Shown in pieces: positions 18,409-28,300 of a stretch of DNA of 64,000 bases (position 1 is its first letter; each line of letters opens with the position of its first letter). The DNA is from Streptomyces sp. MMG1533 (lineage in GTDB: Bacteria; Actinomycetota; Actinomycetes; Streptomycetales; Streptomycetaceae), in NCBI RefSeq assembly GCF_001279775.1, contig NZ_LGDG01000233.1, positions 1-64,000 on the forward strand, written 5' to 3'. The notes beneath the pieces are model-generated. The model was not told the origin of the DNA. It did not search any database and saw nothing but the letters and a program-made list of their open reading frames with translations. A program made the position numbers and the translations under genes.

Positions 18409-19241
18409 TGGCCGCAGCAGGAAAGACGCATGCCGCCCGATGGGGTGTCATGAACGTGGTGGTGGTGCTGTACGCCCTGTTCCCGGTGTGGTGGATCGCC
18501 GCGCTGTCGTTCAAGGACCCCACCACCCTGACGGACGGCAACTACATCCCCACGGACTGGACCTGGGAGAACTACCAGGGCATCTTCGAGACCTCCGAGT
18601 TCACCCGCGCGCTGATCAACTCGATCGGTATCGCCCTGATCGCCACGGTGATCGCGGTGGCGCTGGGCACCATGGCCGCCTACGCGGTGGCCAGGCTGCG
18701 CTTCCCCGGCAAGCGGGTGCTCATCGGCATGTCACTGCTGATCGCCATGTTCCCGCCGATCTCCCTGGTGTCACCGCTGTTCAACATCGAGCGGATCATC
18801 GGGATCTTCGACACCTGGATCGGGTTGATCATCCCGTACATGACCTTCTCCCTGCCGCTCGCGATCTACACCCTGTCGGCCTTCTTCCGGGAGATCCCCT
18901 GGGATCTGGAGAAGGCCGCAAAGGTCGACGGGGCGACGCCCGCGCAGGCATTCCGGATGGTCATCGCGCCGCTGGCCGCGCCGGGCGTGTTCACCACGGC
19001 CATTCTCGTGTTCATCTTCTGCTGGAACGACTTCCTGTTCGCGATCTCGCTGACTTCCACCGAGTCCGCGCGCACAGTGCCTGCCGCGATCGCGTTCTTC
19101 ACCGGGAGCTCCCAGTTCCAGCAGCCCACGGGGTCGATCGCCGCCGCCGCTGTGGTCATCACCATCCCGATCATCGTTTTCGTCCTGTTCTTCCAGCGGC
19201 GGATCGTCGCCGGACTCACCTCCGGCGCAGTCAAGGGGTGA
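18408..19241 (+). CDS. ABC sugar transporter permease (MalG/SugB type)
   Basis: A 277-residue permease with six predicted membrane spans and an EAA loop [18 protein letters not shown]. The C-terminus [14 protein letters not shown] is the characteristic end of MalG-type carbohydrate permeases. The start ATG overlaps the preceding stop codon by one base. It pairs with the upstream MalF-like permease. Confidence 0.93.
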   Translation: MAAAGKTHAARWGVMNVVVVLYALFPVWWIAALSFKDPTTLTDGNYIPTDWTWENYQGIFETSEFTRALINSIGIALIATVIAVALGTMAAYAVARLRFPGKRVLIGMSLLIAMFPPISLVSPLFNIERIIGIFDTWIGLIIPYMTFSLPLAIYTLSAFFREIPWDLEKAAKVDGATPAQAFRMVIAPLAAPGVFTTAILVFIFCWNDFLFAISLTSTESARTVPAAIAFFTGSSQFQQPTGSIAAAAVVITIPIIVFVLFFQRRIVAGLTSGAVKG

Positions 19242-19331
19242 ACGGGCCGACCGCCGCAGACAGGCCACCGGTCCGGGACACCGACCGCGGTACCCGGAGC
19301 CGGAAGGCATCAAGGCAAGGAGGCACCATCC

Positions 19332-20519
19332 ATGGCCGAGATCATCCTTGAGGGAGTCACCAAGCGTTTTCCCGACGGGGCCCTCGCCGTGAAGGACGTG
19401 GACCTCGAGATCGCCGACGGCGAGTTCGTGATCCTGGTCGGTCCGTCGGGATGCGGCAAGTCCACCACTCTGAACATGATCGCCGGACTTGAGGACATCA
19501 CCGAGGGCACCCTGCGCATCGGAGACCGAGTCGTCAACGACCTGGCTCCCAAGGAGCGCGACGTCGCCATGGTGTTCCAGAGCTATGCCCTGTACCCGCA
19601 CATGAACGTCCGGGAGAACATGGGCTTCCCGCTGCGCCTGGCCAAGGTGGACAAGGACACCATCAACACCAAGGTGACGGAAGCCGCCCGGATCCTCGAC
19701 CTCACCGAGCACCTGGACCGCAAGCCCGCCAACCTCTCGGGCGGTCAGCGCCAGCGGGTGGCCATGGGGCGCGCGATCGTCCGTGATCCCAAGGCGTTCC
19801 TGATGGACGAGCCGCTGTCCAACCTGGACGCCAAACTCCGGGTACAGATGCGCACTCAGATCTCCCGGCTGCAGCGGAGCCTCGGCACGACCACCGTGTA
19901 CGTCACCCACGACCAGACCGAGGCGATGACGCTCGGCGACCGCGTCGTGGTCATGAGACAGGGCCTGGTCCAGCAGATCGGCACACCTGCCGAACTGTAC
20001 GACTTGCCGCGGAACATCTTCGTCGCGGGCTTCATCGGCTCCCCGGCGATGAACTTCCTGAACGCCACGCTGGAGGGCGTTGCCCTGCGCTCGTCCCTGG
20101 GCGACCTGCCCCTCGACGACCGTACGAGGCAGGCGCTGGAACGCCAGAACGCGCCCCGCGAGGTCATCGTCGGGCTACGACCGGAGGCATTCGAGGACGT
20201 CGCCCTGTCACATGACGGGGACCGGACGGGCCCGGTCTACACCGCCATCGTGGAGGTACTGGAGTCACTGGGCTCCGATGCGTATGTCTACTTCACCGCG
20301 GAGGGCGGGCCCGCGACGACCGCCGAACTGGAGGAGCTCGCCAAGGACTCGGGTCTGCGCGACACCGGCGCCGACACCCATAACATCGTGGCCCGTCTGG
20401 ACGCCGCCACGCGTGCCCGAGAGGGCGAACCCGTAGAGCTGCAGGTCGACATGGCCAAGGCTCACGTGTTCGACCCGGCGACCGGAGCGAACCTTACGCA
20501 TCCGGTGAGGGCGGACTGA
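19332..20519 (+). CDS. ABC sugar importer ATPase (MsiK/SugC/UgpC type)
   Basis: A 395-residue ATPase with Walker A GPSGCGKST, Q-loop FQSYALYPH, signature LSGGQRQR, Walker B AFLMDEPLSNLD and switch His in YVTHDQTEAMTLGD. A C-terminal OB-fold regulatory domain follows from about residue 240. A strong AAGGAGG ribosome site precedes the ATG. Streptomyces usually share one unlinked MsiK ATPase among many sugar importers, so a dedicated ATPase at the end of this operon is unusual and fits the idea of a self-contained imported module. Confidence 0.93.
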   Translation: MAEIILEGVTKRFPDGALAVKDVDLEIADGEFVILVGPSGCGKSTTLNMIAGLEDITEGTLRIGDRVVNDLAPKERDVAMVFQSYALYPHMNVRENMGFPLRLAKVDKDTINTKVTEAARILDLTEHLDRKPANLSGGQRQRVAMGRAIVRDPKAFLMDEPLSNLDAKLRVQMRTQISRLQRSLGTTTVYVTHDQTEAMTLGDRVVVMRQGLVQQIGTPAELYDLPRNIFVAGFIGSPAMNFLNATLEGVALRSSLGDLPLDDRTRQALERQNAPREVIVGLRPEAFEDVALSHDGDRTGPVYTAIVEVLESLGSDAYVYFTAEGGPATTAELEELAKDSGLRDTGADTHNIVARLDAATRAREGEPVELQVDMAKAHVFDPATGANLTHPVRAD

Positions 20520-20625
20520 CGATGCACCACACAGGGCGCGATCCGCATCCATGGACACGGCGACTCAAGAGGCGGGCGGCGCGTGGTGTCAGGCGCCACC
20601 GGCGGCCCGTGTAGGGCGCTCTAAT

Positions 20626-20663
20626 ATCCTGTCGTCCCGACCAGCTTTGTTGCAGGTCGGAGG
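20626..20663 (+). repeat. Right direct repeat: copy of the tRNA-Pro 3' end and its hairpin (attR-like)
   Basis: Bases 20626-20641 repeat the last 16 bp of the tRNA-Pro region exactly, and 20652-20663 repeat its downstream hairpin arm, at the same internal spacing. A further stem (AGGCCG ... CGGCCT, 20661-20692) follows, resembling a terminator. The interval between the two copies is about 5.0 kb and holds only the sugar ABC operon. Bases 20520-20792 contain no gene that I can support. Confidence 0.65.
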
Positions 20664-20792
20664 CCGTTCTCTCGTTCGTGGGAGGGCGGCCTTCCGGGTA
20701 TCCGGAGGCCTGGTGGTCGCACCGCATCAGCCGAGGATGCCTAGGAGTATCAGGGCCACTCTGCGCCACGGACCCGGGTCTACTGTCGAGTC

Positions 20793-21689
20793 ATGGACAG
20801 CGACAACCTCCTTGGACAGTTCCTGCGAGCCCGCCGCGGACAGGTGCGGCCCGAGGACCTGGACATGCCGGCCGGCGACCGGCGCCGGGTCCCGGGCCTG
20901 CGCCGGGAGGAAGTGGCGATGCTGGCCGGGCTCAGCACCGACTACTACGTACGCCTCGAACAGGGGCGTGAGCGGAACCCTTCCGTTCAGGTGCTCGAGG
21001 CCCTGGCGAGTGCTCTGACCCTGGATGACGACGCGATCGTCCACCTGCACCAGCTGGCGCGGCCGCTGCCCGCCAGGGAGCGCCGGAGCACGCGCAGCCC
21101 GCGGCTCGGCCCGGGCCTGCTGCGGATGCTGAACAACTGGCCGAACACCCCGGCCGTGATCCTGGACCGCTGCATGAAGGTCCGGGCACACAACCCGCTC
21201 GGCGAGGCACTGTTTGCCGGACACACCTACAGCGGGGATCTGATGCGCCTGGTCTTCCTCGATCCCGACGCCCGGGACTTCTACCCGGACTGGGACCGGG
21301 TCGCCGTCAACACGGTGGCCGGGCTGCGCGAGGCGGTGGGAACAGACCACAACGATCCCCAACTGATCGAGGTGGTGGGCGAACTGTCGCTCAAGAGCGC
21401 CGCCTTCCGCAGGCTCTGGGCACGCCACGACATCCGCCGGAAGAGGCGGGAGACCAAGCGGTTCCACCACCCGGTCGTCGGCGAACTCGCCCTGGAATAC
21501 GAGTCGTTGACCGTCAACAGTGCGCCGGGGCAGCAACTGGTCGTCTATCAGGCCGAACCCGGCAGCCCCTCCGAACACGCGCTGGCCCTGCTGGGCAGCC
21601 TGACCGCCTCAGAGACCCGGGAAACCGCACAAGCGGCGGAAGAGGCGCAAGCGGCGGAAGCGGCGGACCGCCCCGCCCACGACGGCTGA
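20793..21689 (+). CDS. XRE-family regulator with MmyB-like ligand domain
   Basis: A 298-residue transcription regulator. The N-terminal helix-turn-helix (VPGLRREEVAMLAGLSTDYYVRLEQG, written here in part as its key LRREEVAMLAG and YYVRLEQGR motifs) is followed by a PAS-like MmyB-type domain from about residue 105 (NTPAVILDRCMKVRAHNPLGEALF, key words ILDR and AHNPL). This family is commonly encoded beside an SDR oxidoreductase in actinobacteria, as here, and probably controls it. The last 25 residues are Ala/Glu-rich and low in complexity. Confidence 0.9.
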   Translation: MDSDNLLGQFLRARRGQVRPEDLDMPAGDRRRVPGLRREEVAMLAGLSTDYYVRLEQGRERNPSVQVLEALASALTLDDDAIVHLHQLARPLPARERRSTRSPRLGPGLLRMLNNWPNTPAVILDRCMKVRAHNPLGEALFAGHTYSGDLMRLVFLDPDARDFYPDWDRVAVNTVAGLREAVGTDHNDPQLIEVVGELSLKSAAFRRLWARHDIRRKRRETKRFHHPVVGELALEYESLTVNSAPGQQLVVYQAEPGSPSEHALALLGSLTASETRETAQAAEEAQAAEAADRPAHDG

Positions 21690-21829
21690 ACGGCCCGCCT
21701 CACCGCATTTCCGCCCCCGCCCCGAGCGCGCCACACGGTGCTCCGCCCGGCCATGCCCGCATGCCCGTATGCCGGGTGGTCGGGTGGTCGGCGCCACGAC
21801 TCGACGAACAGCCATCTCGACGAAGGGAC

Positions 21830-22690
21830 ATGTCGCACATGTCTGCCGACACCACGCCCGTCTGGTTCATCACGGGCTGCTCCACAGGTCTGGGCCGTGC
21901 CCTGGCCACCGCCGTGCTCGAACGCGGCTGGAAGGCCGTGGTCACCGCCCGCGACCCGCGAACGGTGGCGGACCTCGTCTCCGGCCACGGGGACCGGGCC
22001 CTGGCCCTGGCCCTCGACGTGACCGACAGCGCCCAGATCGCCGACGCCGTCAAGGCGGCGACCGCAGCCCTCGGCCCCATCGACGTCCTGGTCAACAACG
22101 CCGGGTACGGATACCTCGCCGCCCTCGAAGAGGGGGAGGACCACGAGGTCCGCTCCCTCTTCGACACCAACGTCCACGGCCTAGTGGACGTCACCCGGGC
22201 CGTATTGCCGGGCATGCGCGAGCAGCGCAGCGGCCACATCGTCAACATCTCGTCCCTCGGCGGCCTCGTCGCCTTCGGCGCCACCGGTTACTACCACGCC
22301 ACGAAGTTCGCCGTCGAAGGCCTCTCCGAATCGCTCGCGGCGGAAGTCACCCCGTTGGGCATCAAGGTCACCATCGTCGAACCCGCAGCCTTCCGCACCA
22401 ACTGGTCCGGGCCGTCCATGCGCCGGTCTGCGACGCACATCGAGGACTACGCGGCCACCGCGGGAGCACGGCGCAAGAGCACCCTGGACACCCACGGCCA
22501 CCAGCCGGGAGACCCCGAACGTGCCGCCGCCGCGATCATGGCCGCCGTCGACGCCGAGAACCCGCCGCTGCGACTGCTCCTGGGCAAGGTCGCCCTCGAC
22601 GTCGCTCTGGCCAGGCTCGACGCGCTGCGGACCGACTTCACCACGTGGCGCGACGTGACTCTCAGCGCCGATTATCCCGCCGACGTCTGA
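21830..22690 (+). CDS. Short-chain dehydrogenase/reductase
   Basis: A 286-residue classical SDR. The cofactor motif is TGCSTGLGRAL, followed by NNAGYG, the catalytic Ser in NISSLGG and the YxxxK pair in YYHATKFAVEG. It should use NAD(P)H to oxidise or reduce a small carbonyl or alcohol substrate. ATG at 21830 or 21839 could both start it; GAAGGGA lies just before. It sits directly downstream of the MmyB-like regulator, its likely controller. Confidence 0.9.
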   Translation: MSHMSADTTPVWFITGCSTGLGRALATAVLERGWKAVVTARDPRTVADLVSGHGDRALALALDVTDSAQIADAVKAATAALGPIDVLVNNAGYGYLAALEEGEDHEVRSLFDTNVHGLVDVTRAVLPGMREQRSGHIVNISSLGGLVAFGATGYYHATKFAVEGLSESLAAEVTPLGIKVTIVEPAAFRTNWSGPSMRRSATHIEDYAATAGARRKSTLDTHGHQPGDPERAAAAIMAAVDAENPPLRLLLGKVALDVALARLDALRTDFTTWRDVTLSADYPADV

Positions 22691-22781
22691 GCATGAGGAG
22701 CACGGTCGGCGCAGAGTGTGAGGATCCTCCGCTTCGGCGTGGAACTCGTCGCCGTCCGACGGGATGTGCGACGTGACGGCG

Positions 22782-23801
22782 TCATCCGCCACCGTCGAGG
22801 TCCGTGCGCCGGCGGAGCACCCGCAGCTCGTGACCGAGGAGTTCCATCTCGTACAGCTTTCCCCGCGCGTTGTCGAAGGGGCGGTGGAGGACCATCATCA
22901 GCCGGTCGTCGAAGGTTCGGAACAGCATGCCGTGACCGCTGTCGCTGCGGACCAACGGCCGTTGCTGCTGCCAGGGCCCCGTGATGTCGCCGGACTTCGA
23001 GACGGCACAGGTCTGCACATAGCCGCCGCTCACGGTGCCGTCCTGGCCGGCCGTGTTCTTTTCGTACGTCGACCACAGCATGAGCAGAGACCCGTCAGGG
23101 GTGCGGTACAGCTGCGGGCCGTCGGTGACATAGGGCGGGAGCTGATGCGGTACGCCGCCGGGGATCTGCTCGGTGATCCAGAACGCGTCCGAGGCCTTGA
23201 ACAGGAAGACCGGATCTCCGATCGTCCCGGACAGGTCCCGAGTCAGCCGGATCGCTTCCATGGTCCCGTCGATGGTCTGCAGCCACTCGTGTGCGTACAC
23301 CATCCAGGGCTGCCCGGACGGGTCGACATGGAGCGTGCCGTCGAGGGTCATCAGGTTCGCGGGCGGGGTGGGGCGTGAGGGGTCGATGACGGTGAAGGGA
23401 CCCAGCAGCGAGTCGGAAACGGCCGTGATCGTGCCGCGCATGTGGTTCGGGATCTGGAACGGCGCGCCCCATTGGTCGGGGGGTGGCACCGGGAGCGGCT
23501 TGTCCTGGTTGTGCAGCGTGGTGAACAGGTAGTACCTGCCGCCCCATTCGTGCACCTCCGGCGCCCAACCGCCGTCGGTCGCCCAGATCCCGTTCTGCTC
23601 GGCGGTCAGGAAGACCACGACGGGACGCGTCCAGTCGCGCAGGTCGTGGCTGCGGTAGACCATCGTGCCGGTGCCGTCCACGCCCGACACGGAAGGGTCG
23701 TTGGATGTGTAGAGGTGGTAGGTGCGGGTCTTCTTGTCGGCGACGACGAACGGATCGTGCAGCGGCATGTCGGGAAGTTGCATCAGTTCGATCTCGGCCA
23801 C
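22782..23801 (-). CDS. Glycoside hydrolase family 43-like protein
   Basis: A 339-residue five-bladed-propeller type protein resembling GH43 arabinofuranosidases and xylosidases. A candidate general base Asp is in PLHDPFVVAD near the start, and APEVHEWGGRYYLFTT is a typical GH43 blade motif with its acidic residue. There is no signal peptide, so it appears cytoplasmic. The open frame continues upstream antisense through the halogenase region, so the start was set at GTG 23801, which begins the first blade. It may be independent of the PKS/halogenase pair upstream; 56 bp separate them. Confidence 0.75.
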   Translation of the reverse strand: MAEIELMQLPDMPLHDPFVVADKKTRTYHLYTSNDPSVSGVDGTGTMVYRSHDLRDWTRPVVVFLTAEQNGIWATDGGWAPEVHEWGGRYYLFTTLHNQDKPLPVPPPDQWGAPFQIPNHMRGTITAVSDSLLGPFTVIDPSRPTPPANLMTLDGTLHVDPSGQPWMVYAHEWLQTIDGTMEAIRLTRDLSGTIGDPVFLFKASDAFWITEQIPGGVPHQLPPYVTDGPQLYRTPDGSLLMLWSTYEKNTAGQDGTVSGGYVQTCAVSKSGDITGPWQQQRPLVRSDSGHGMLFRTFDDRLMMVLHRPFDNARGKLYEMELLGHELRVLRRRTDLDGGG

Positions 23802-23857
23802 GGTCGAAGAATACGTCGACGTGGTGACGGCGGAAGCCGCGGACGGTTCCTGGAACC

Positions 23858-25360
23858 TCAGCGGCCGGGATCCACCCACGTGAGCCCGTCCTCCGAGGCC
23901 ACCAGGCCGTCGGCGCGCAGCGGTGTCTCGTCCTCCAACGGGCCGCCGAAGACGCCCCGTTCCTGCAGGACCGCGCCCTCCTGGAAGACCTGGCGGATCG
24001 TGGCGGACTCGAAGAGCGGGTTGCGCCGGCCGTCGGAGTCCGGGAGCCGGCCCACGGCCTCGTCGAGTTCCGAGGCGGCGGCCGTGAGCCGGGCGCCCGC
24101 CTCGGCGGGTCCGCCGAGGGACGTGTCGCCGGAGGCCAGACCGCCCACCAGGTCCACGAACGCCTCCAGTTCCGTCGTGTCGACGTGGGTGACCTTGCGG
24201 GCCTTCCAGAAGTACGACCGCTCGTCCTGGTGCATGTCGTAGAAGGACACCAGGAACTCGTGGAACAGCCCGTACTCGTGCCGGTAGCGGGCTTCGAACT
24301 CGTCGAAGAGGCGGCCCTCGTCCAGCGCCCCGGCGAGGCCGCTGTTGACGGACCGGGCCGCGAGCAGAGCGCCGTAGGTGGCCAGGTGCACTCCGGAGGA
24401 CAGGACCGGGTCGACGAAGCAGGCCGCGTCGCCCACCAGCACCATGCCGGGCCGCCACAGCCGGGACTTCCAGTACGACCAGTCCTTGCGGACCCGCACC
24501 TGGTCGTACGGCACTTCGGTGGCCTGCGGAACCCCGTGGAGGAGGTCCCGGACCTCGGGGCACGAGTCGATCAGCCGGCGCCAGGCCGTCACCGGGTCCC
24601 GCTGGATCGCGGCGGTGTTCTCCCTGCTCACCACCGCTCCGACGCTGGTGAGGTCGTCCCGGAGCGGGATGTACCAGAGCCAGCCCTCGTCGAAGGCGGC
24701 ACAGAAGATGTTGCCGTCGTTCGGTTTCGGGAGCCGCCTGCCTCCGGCGAAGTAGCCGAACACCGCGATGTTCCGGAAGAAGTCGGAGTACGTCCGCCTG
24801 CCGCCGACCTCGCCGTGGATCCTGCTGCCGTTGCCGGAGGCGTCCACGACGTAGCGGGCCCTGGCCTCGCGGATCTCGCCGGACGGGCCGGTCCAGCCGA
24901 CGCCCCGGACGCGTTCCTCGTCGGCGAGCACTCCTTTGACGCGGCAGCCCTCGCGTACGTCCACGCCGACCCGGCGGGCGTTGTCCAGGAGGATCGCGTC
25001 GAACCGGGACCGCTCGACCTGGTAGGCGAAGGAGGTCGGGTCGGCCAGCCGGGGGGAGAGCGCGAAGGAGAACTGCCACGGGTCCGGGTTCCGGCCCCAA
25101 CGGAAGGTCCCGCCCCGCTTCGTCTTGAAGCCCGCCCGCGCGACCTCCTCCTCGACGCCCAGGATGCGGCACACCCCGTGCACGGTGGACGGGAGCAGCG
25201 ACTCGCCGATCTGGTAGCGGGGGAACGTCTGCTGCTCCAGGAGGAGGACGCGGTGGCCCCGCAGGGCGACGGCCGACGCGGCGGTCGCCCCGGCCGGGCC
25301 GCCGCCCACGACGATCACGTCGAACTCCTCGGCCTCCGACTGCTCACCGGTGGGGTTCAC
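23858..25360 (-). CDS. FAD-dependent halogenase
   Basis: A 500-residue flavin-dependent halogenase of the tryptophan-halogenase superfamily. The FAD-binding [10 protein letters not shown] is near residue 20, and the halogenase fingerprint WxWxIP is present as [17 protein letters not shown] and [18 protein letters not shown] fit the branch acting on carrier-protein-bound or free phenolic/pyrrolic substrates (CmlS, PltA, ChlB4-like). It would install Cl or Br using reduced flavin from a separate reductase. The GTG start overlaps the PKS stop codon (GTGA), so translation is coupled to the PKS and it should modify its substrate or product. Confidence 0.9.
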   Translation of the reverse strand: MNPTGEQSEAEEFDVIVVGGGPAGATAASAVALRGHRVLLLEQQTFPRYQIGESLLPSTVHGVCRILGVEEEVARAGFKTKRGGTFRWGRNPDPWQFSFALSPRLADPTSFAYQVERSRFDAILLDNARRVGVDVREGCRVKGVLADEERVRGVGWTGPSGEIREARARYVVDASGNGSRIHGEVGGRRTYSDFFRNIAVFGYFAGGRRLPKPNDGNIFCAAFDEGWLWYIPLRDDLTSVGAVVSRENTAAIQRDPVTAWRRLIDSCPEVRDLLHGVPQATEVPYDQVRVRKDWSYWKSRLWRPGMVLVGDAACFVDPVLSSGVHLATYGALLAARSVNSGLAGALDEGRLFDEFEARYRHEYGLFHEFLVSFYDMHQDERSYFWKARKVTHVDTTELEAFVDLVGGLASGDTSLGGPAEAGARLTAAASELDEAVGRLPDSDGRRNPLFESATIRQVFQEGAVLQERGVFGGPLEDETPLRADGLVASEDGLTWVDPGR

Positions 25361-28300
25361 TGCTCTCCTTCTGTGGTCGGCGCCGACGGCGCGTCCGTGC
25401 GGCCGAGGGAGTCGAGCCAGGTGCGGACGGCCGCCACCGTGGTCGGGGTGTGGTCCTGCATGAACGAGAAGTGGTCGCCGGGAACGTCGGCGCGGGCGTG
25501 CGGCAGCGGCCACGAGGTCTGCCACTCGTCCGGCTCCGCGCCCGTCGCCATCTCGGGCGTCGGCTGCGTGGCCCGTACCAGCAGGGTCGGGGTGTCGACC
25601 GGTTCCGGGTCCCAGTCGAGGAACATGCGGGTGTACGCGCCCAGCGCCGCCACGCCGGTGTCCTCGTCCCCGGTGAACTGGTTGCCGCCCAGGCGCGGTG
25701 CGATGACGGCCGCCAGGGACAGCAGCCACTCCTTGTCGCTGTTGGTCTCGTTGATGAGGTACGTGTCGAGCAGCACCTGACCGACGGGAGCCCTCCCCAT
25801 GGCTTCGAGCCGCCGGGTCACGGCGTGGGCGACGGCGCCTCCGGTGCACATACCGACGACGGCGAAGGGCCGGTCGCCGACGTGCCGCAGCACGGTCTCC
25901 GCGTGGGTCCGGGCGAGCGTGTCCCGGTCGGCCGGCACGGCATTGCCCGCCCCGATGCCGGGGTGCGGGAGTTCGAGGACGTCCAGTTCGCCCTGGAAGT
26001 GAGCGTGGAACCGGGCGAATTCCCCACCGGGGGCGGCGAAGGGCGGGTGGTACCCGGTGAAGAAGACGAGCACCGGACGCTCGCCGGAGCCCTCGGCGCG
26101 CCGCAGCGGCGGGAGAGCGTGCTCCCGGCTGTCGGCCTCGTCGAAGGTCGGCACCGCCCAGGAGGCCGTGACCAGCATGTGCATCGCGGCGACCACCCGA
26201 CCGGCCTCGCAGACCCGCCGGTAGAGCGAGGACAGCGTCTGCGCGGGCCGGTCGTCCGTCGGCGCGCGCTCCGGTTCCGTCGGGGTCTCGGGCAGGTCGT
26301 CGAGCAGACCCAGTGCGTGGCGGGCCAGCCCCTGGGCCGTCGGGTGCTCGAACACCACGGCGGCGGACAGCCTGAGCCGCAGGGCCATGCTCAGCCGGTT
26401 GCGGACCTGGACCGCCATCAGCGAGTCGAAGCCCAGCTCGGCGAAGGACTTGCCGGCCGGGAGCGCGTCCGCGTCCGGGTACCCGAGGACGGCCGCCACG
26501 TCGGCGCTCATCAACTCCGCGAGCGCGTCCTCCCGTTGAGCGGAGGGCAGCTCGGCCAGCACCTTGCGCCAGGCTCCCGGCTCCCAGGGCTGCTCCGTAC
26601 CGGGCGGGGAGTCGGTGGTGGCACGCCCGGTACCGGCGGCAGGCCTGCCTGGGGGCACCAGCCCGCGCAGGAGCGGTGGCACGGGCCCTGGGGCGGATCG
26701 GAGGCCGGCCCGGTCCAGCAGCATCGGCGCCAGCACGGGTTCGTCCGCGCGGAGCGCCGCGTCGAACAGAGCCAGGCCCTGCTCCACGGAGAGCGCCCGG
26801 AGCACCTCACCCGACCTTCGGCTCGGGGCGTCCGCACCGGCCATGCCACCCCCGTGCTCCCACGGGCCCCACGCCAAGGACACGGCAGGCAGGCCCAGTC
26901 GGGAGCGGTGGCGGGCCAGGGCGTCCAGGAAGGAGTTCGCCGCCGCGTAGTTGCCCTGACCGGCACGGCCCAGCAGGCCGGACACCGAGGAGAACAGGAC
27001 GAACGCCGACAGGTCCAGATCCCGGGTCAACTCGTGCAGATGCCAGGCCGCGTCCGCCTTCGGCCGAAGTACCGTGGCCATTCGCTCGGGGGTCAGCGCG
27101 GCCAGCACGCCGTCGTCCAGGACCCCGGCGGCATGCACCACGGCGGTCGGCGCGGGCGCGCAGCCCTTGATCACCTCGGCCAGTGCGTCGCGATCGCCCG
27201 CGTCGCAGGCCACGATCCGTACCTCGGCACCCAACTCCTCCAGCGTGCCGCGCAGTTCGTCGGCATTCGGCGCCTGGGGTCCTTGGCGTCCGGTGAGCAG
27301 CAGATGCCGTACGCCGTACGCGGCGACGAGATGACGGGCGAGCTCCGCGCCCAACGCACCGGTACCTCCCGTGATCAGGACCGTGCCGTCCGGACCGAAG
27401 GCACCGCCACCGGTGGAGAGTTCACTGTGACCGGCGAGTCGGGGTGCAGCCAACCGCCCTTGCCGCACGGAGAGTTGGGGCTCGCCGGTGGCCACCGCGG
27501 AGGGAAGCAGTCGCAGCGACTCGGGCCGACCGTCCACGTCGACGAGGACGACGCGGCCGGGCAGCTCCGCCTGGGCCGCACGCACCAGCCCCCACACGGC
27601 CGCCCCGGCCAGATCCGGTTCCGGTGCGGTCGCCTCGCGCGTCACCACCACCAGGCGGGAGCCCGCCGTCCGTGGGTCGTCCTGCCAGTCCTGGAGGGCA
27701 CGGAGCACCCTGCCGGTCAGCAGGTGTACGGCGGGCAGAGGGTCGGCATCCGTCATCGGTGCGCCGACGGCCATGACGACCACGGTGTCCGGCTCGGGCG
27801 CGTCGGCGCGCACGACGTCGGGAAGCAACCCGCCGAGGTCCAGCCGGTCAGGGCCTGCGAGCTCCCAGCATCCGGTGTCCACGCGATGCTGCACACCGCC
27901 GGGCGGCTCGACGGCGGTCCACTCGGGGCGCAGCAGGGCCCGCCGCACCACCTCGGCCGCCGGTACGGCCGTATCGGCCGGGAGTTCCCGGGTGGCCAGG
28001 GAATCCACCCGCGCCACCGGGCGCCCCGTCGGGTCGGCGAGGGTCACCGAGACCGTGTCCGTCCCGCCCGGCGTGATCCGTACGCGTACCTCCGACGCGC
28101 CCGCCGCGTACAGGCGTACGCCGTTCCAGGCGAACGGCACCCGGATCGCGTCGGACTCGGGTGCGGAACCCGTGAGCAGCGGGGCGTGCAGTGCCGCGTC
28201 CAGCAGCGCCGGATGGATGCCGAACCGGTCGGGGCCCGCCGACTCCGCTTCGGGGAGGCGGACTTCCGCGAACAGTTCCTCGTCCCGCCGCCAGACCGCC

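Noticed and set aside
20626..20663. A second tRNA gene
   Set aside because: Only the 3' acceptor strand and part of the T arm region are present; no anticodon arm or 5' acceptor strand precedes it.
22782..25172. One fused protein joining the GH43-like part and an upstream 430-residue extension
   Set aside because: The extension lies in the wrong frame over the halogenase gene, whose motifs are intact; the GH43-like part starts near 23801.
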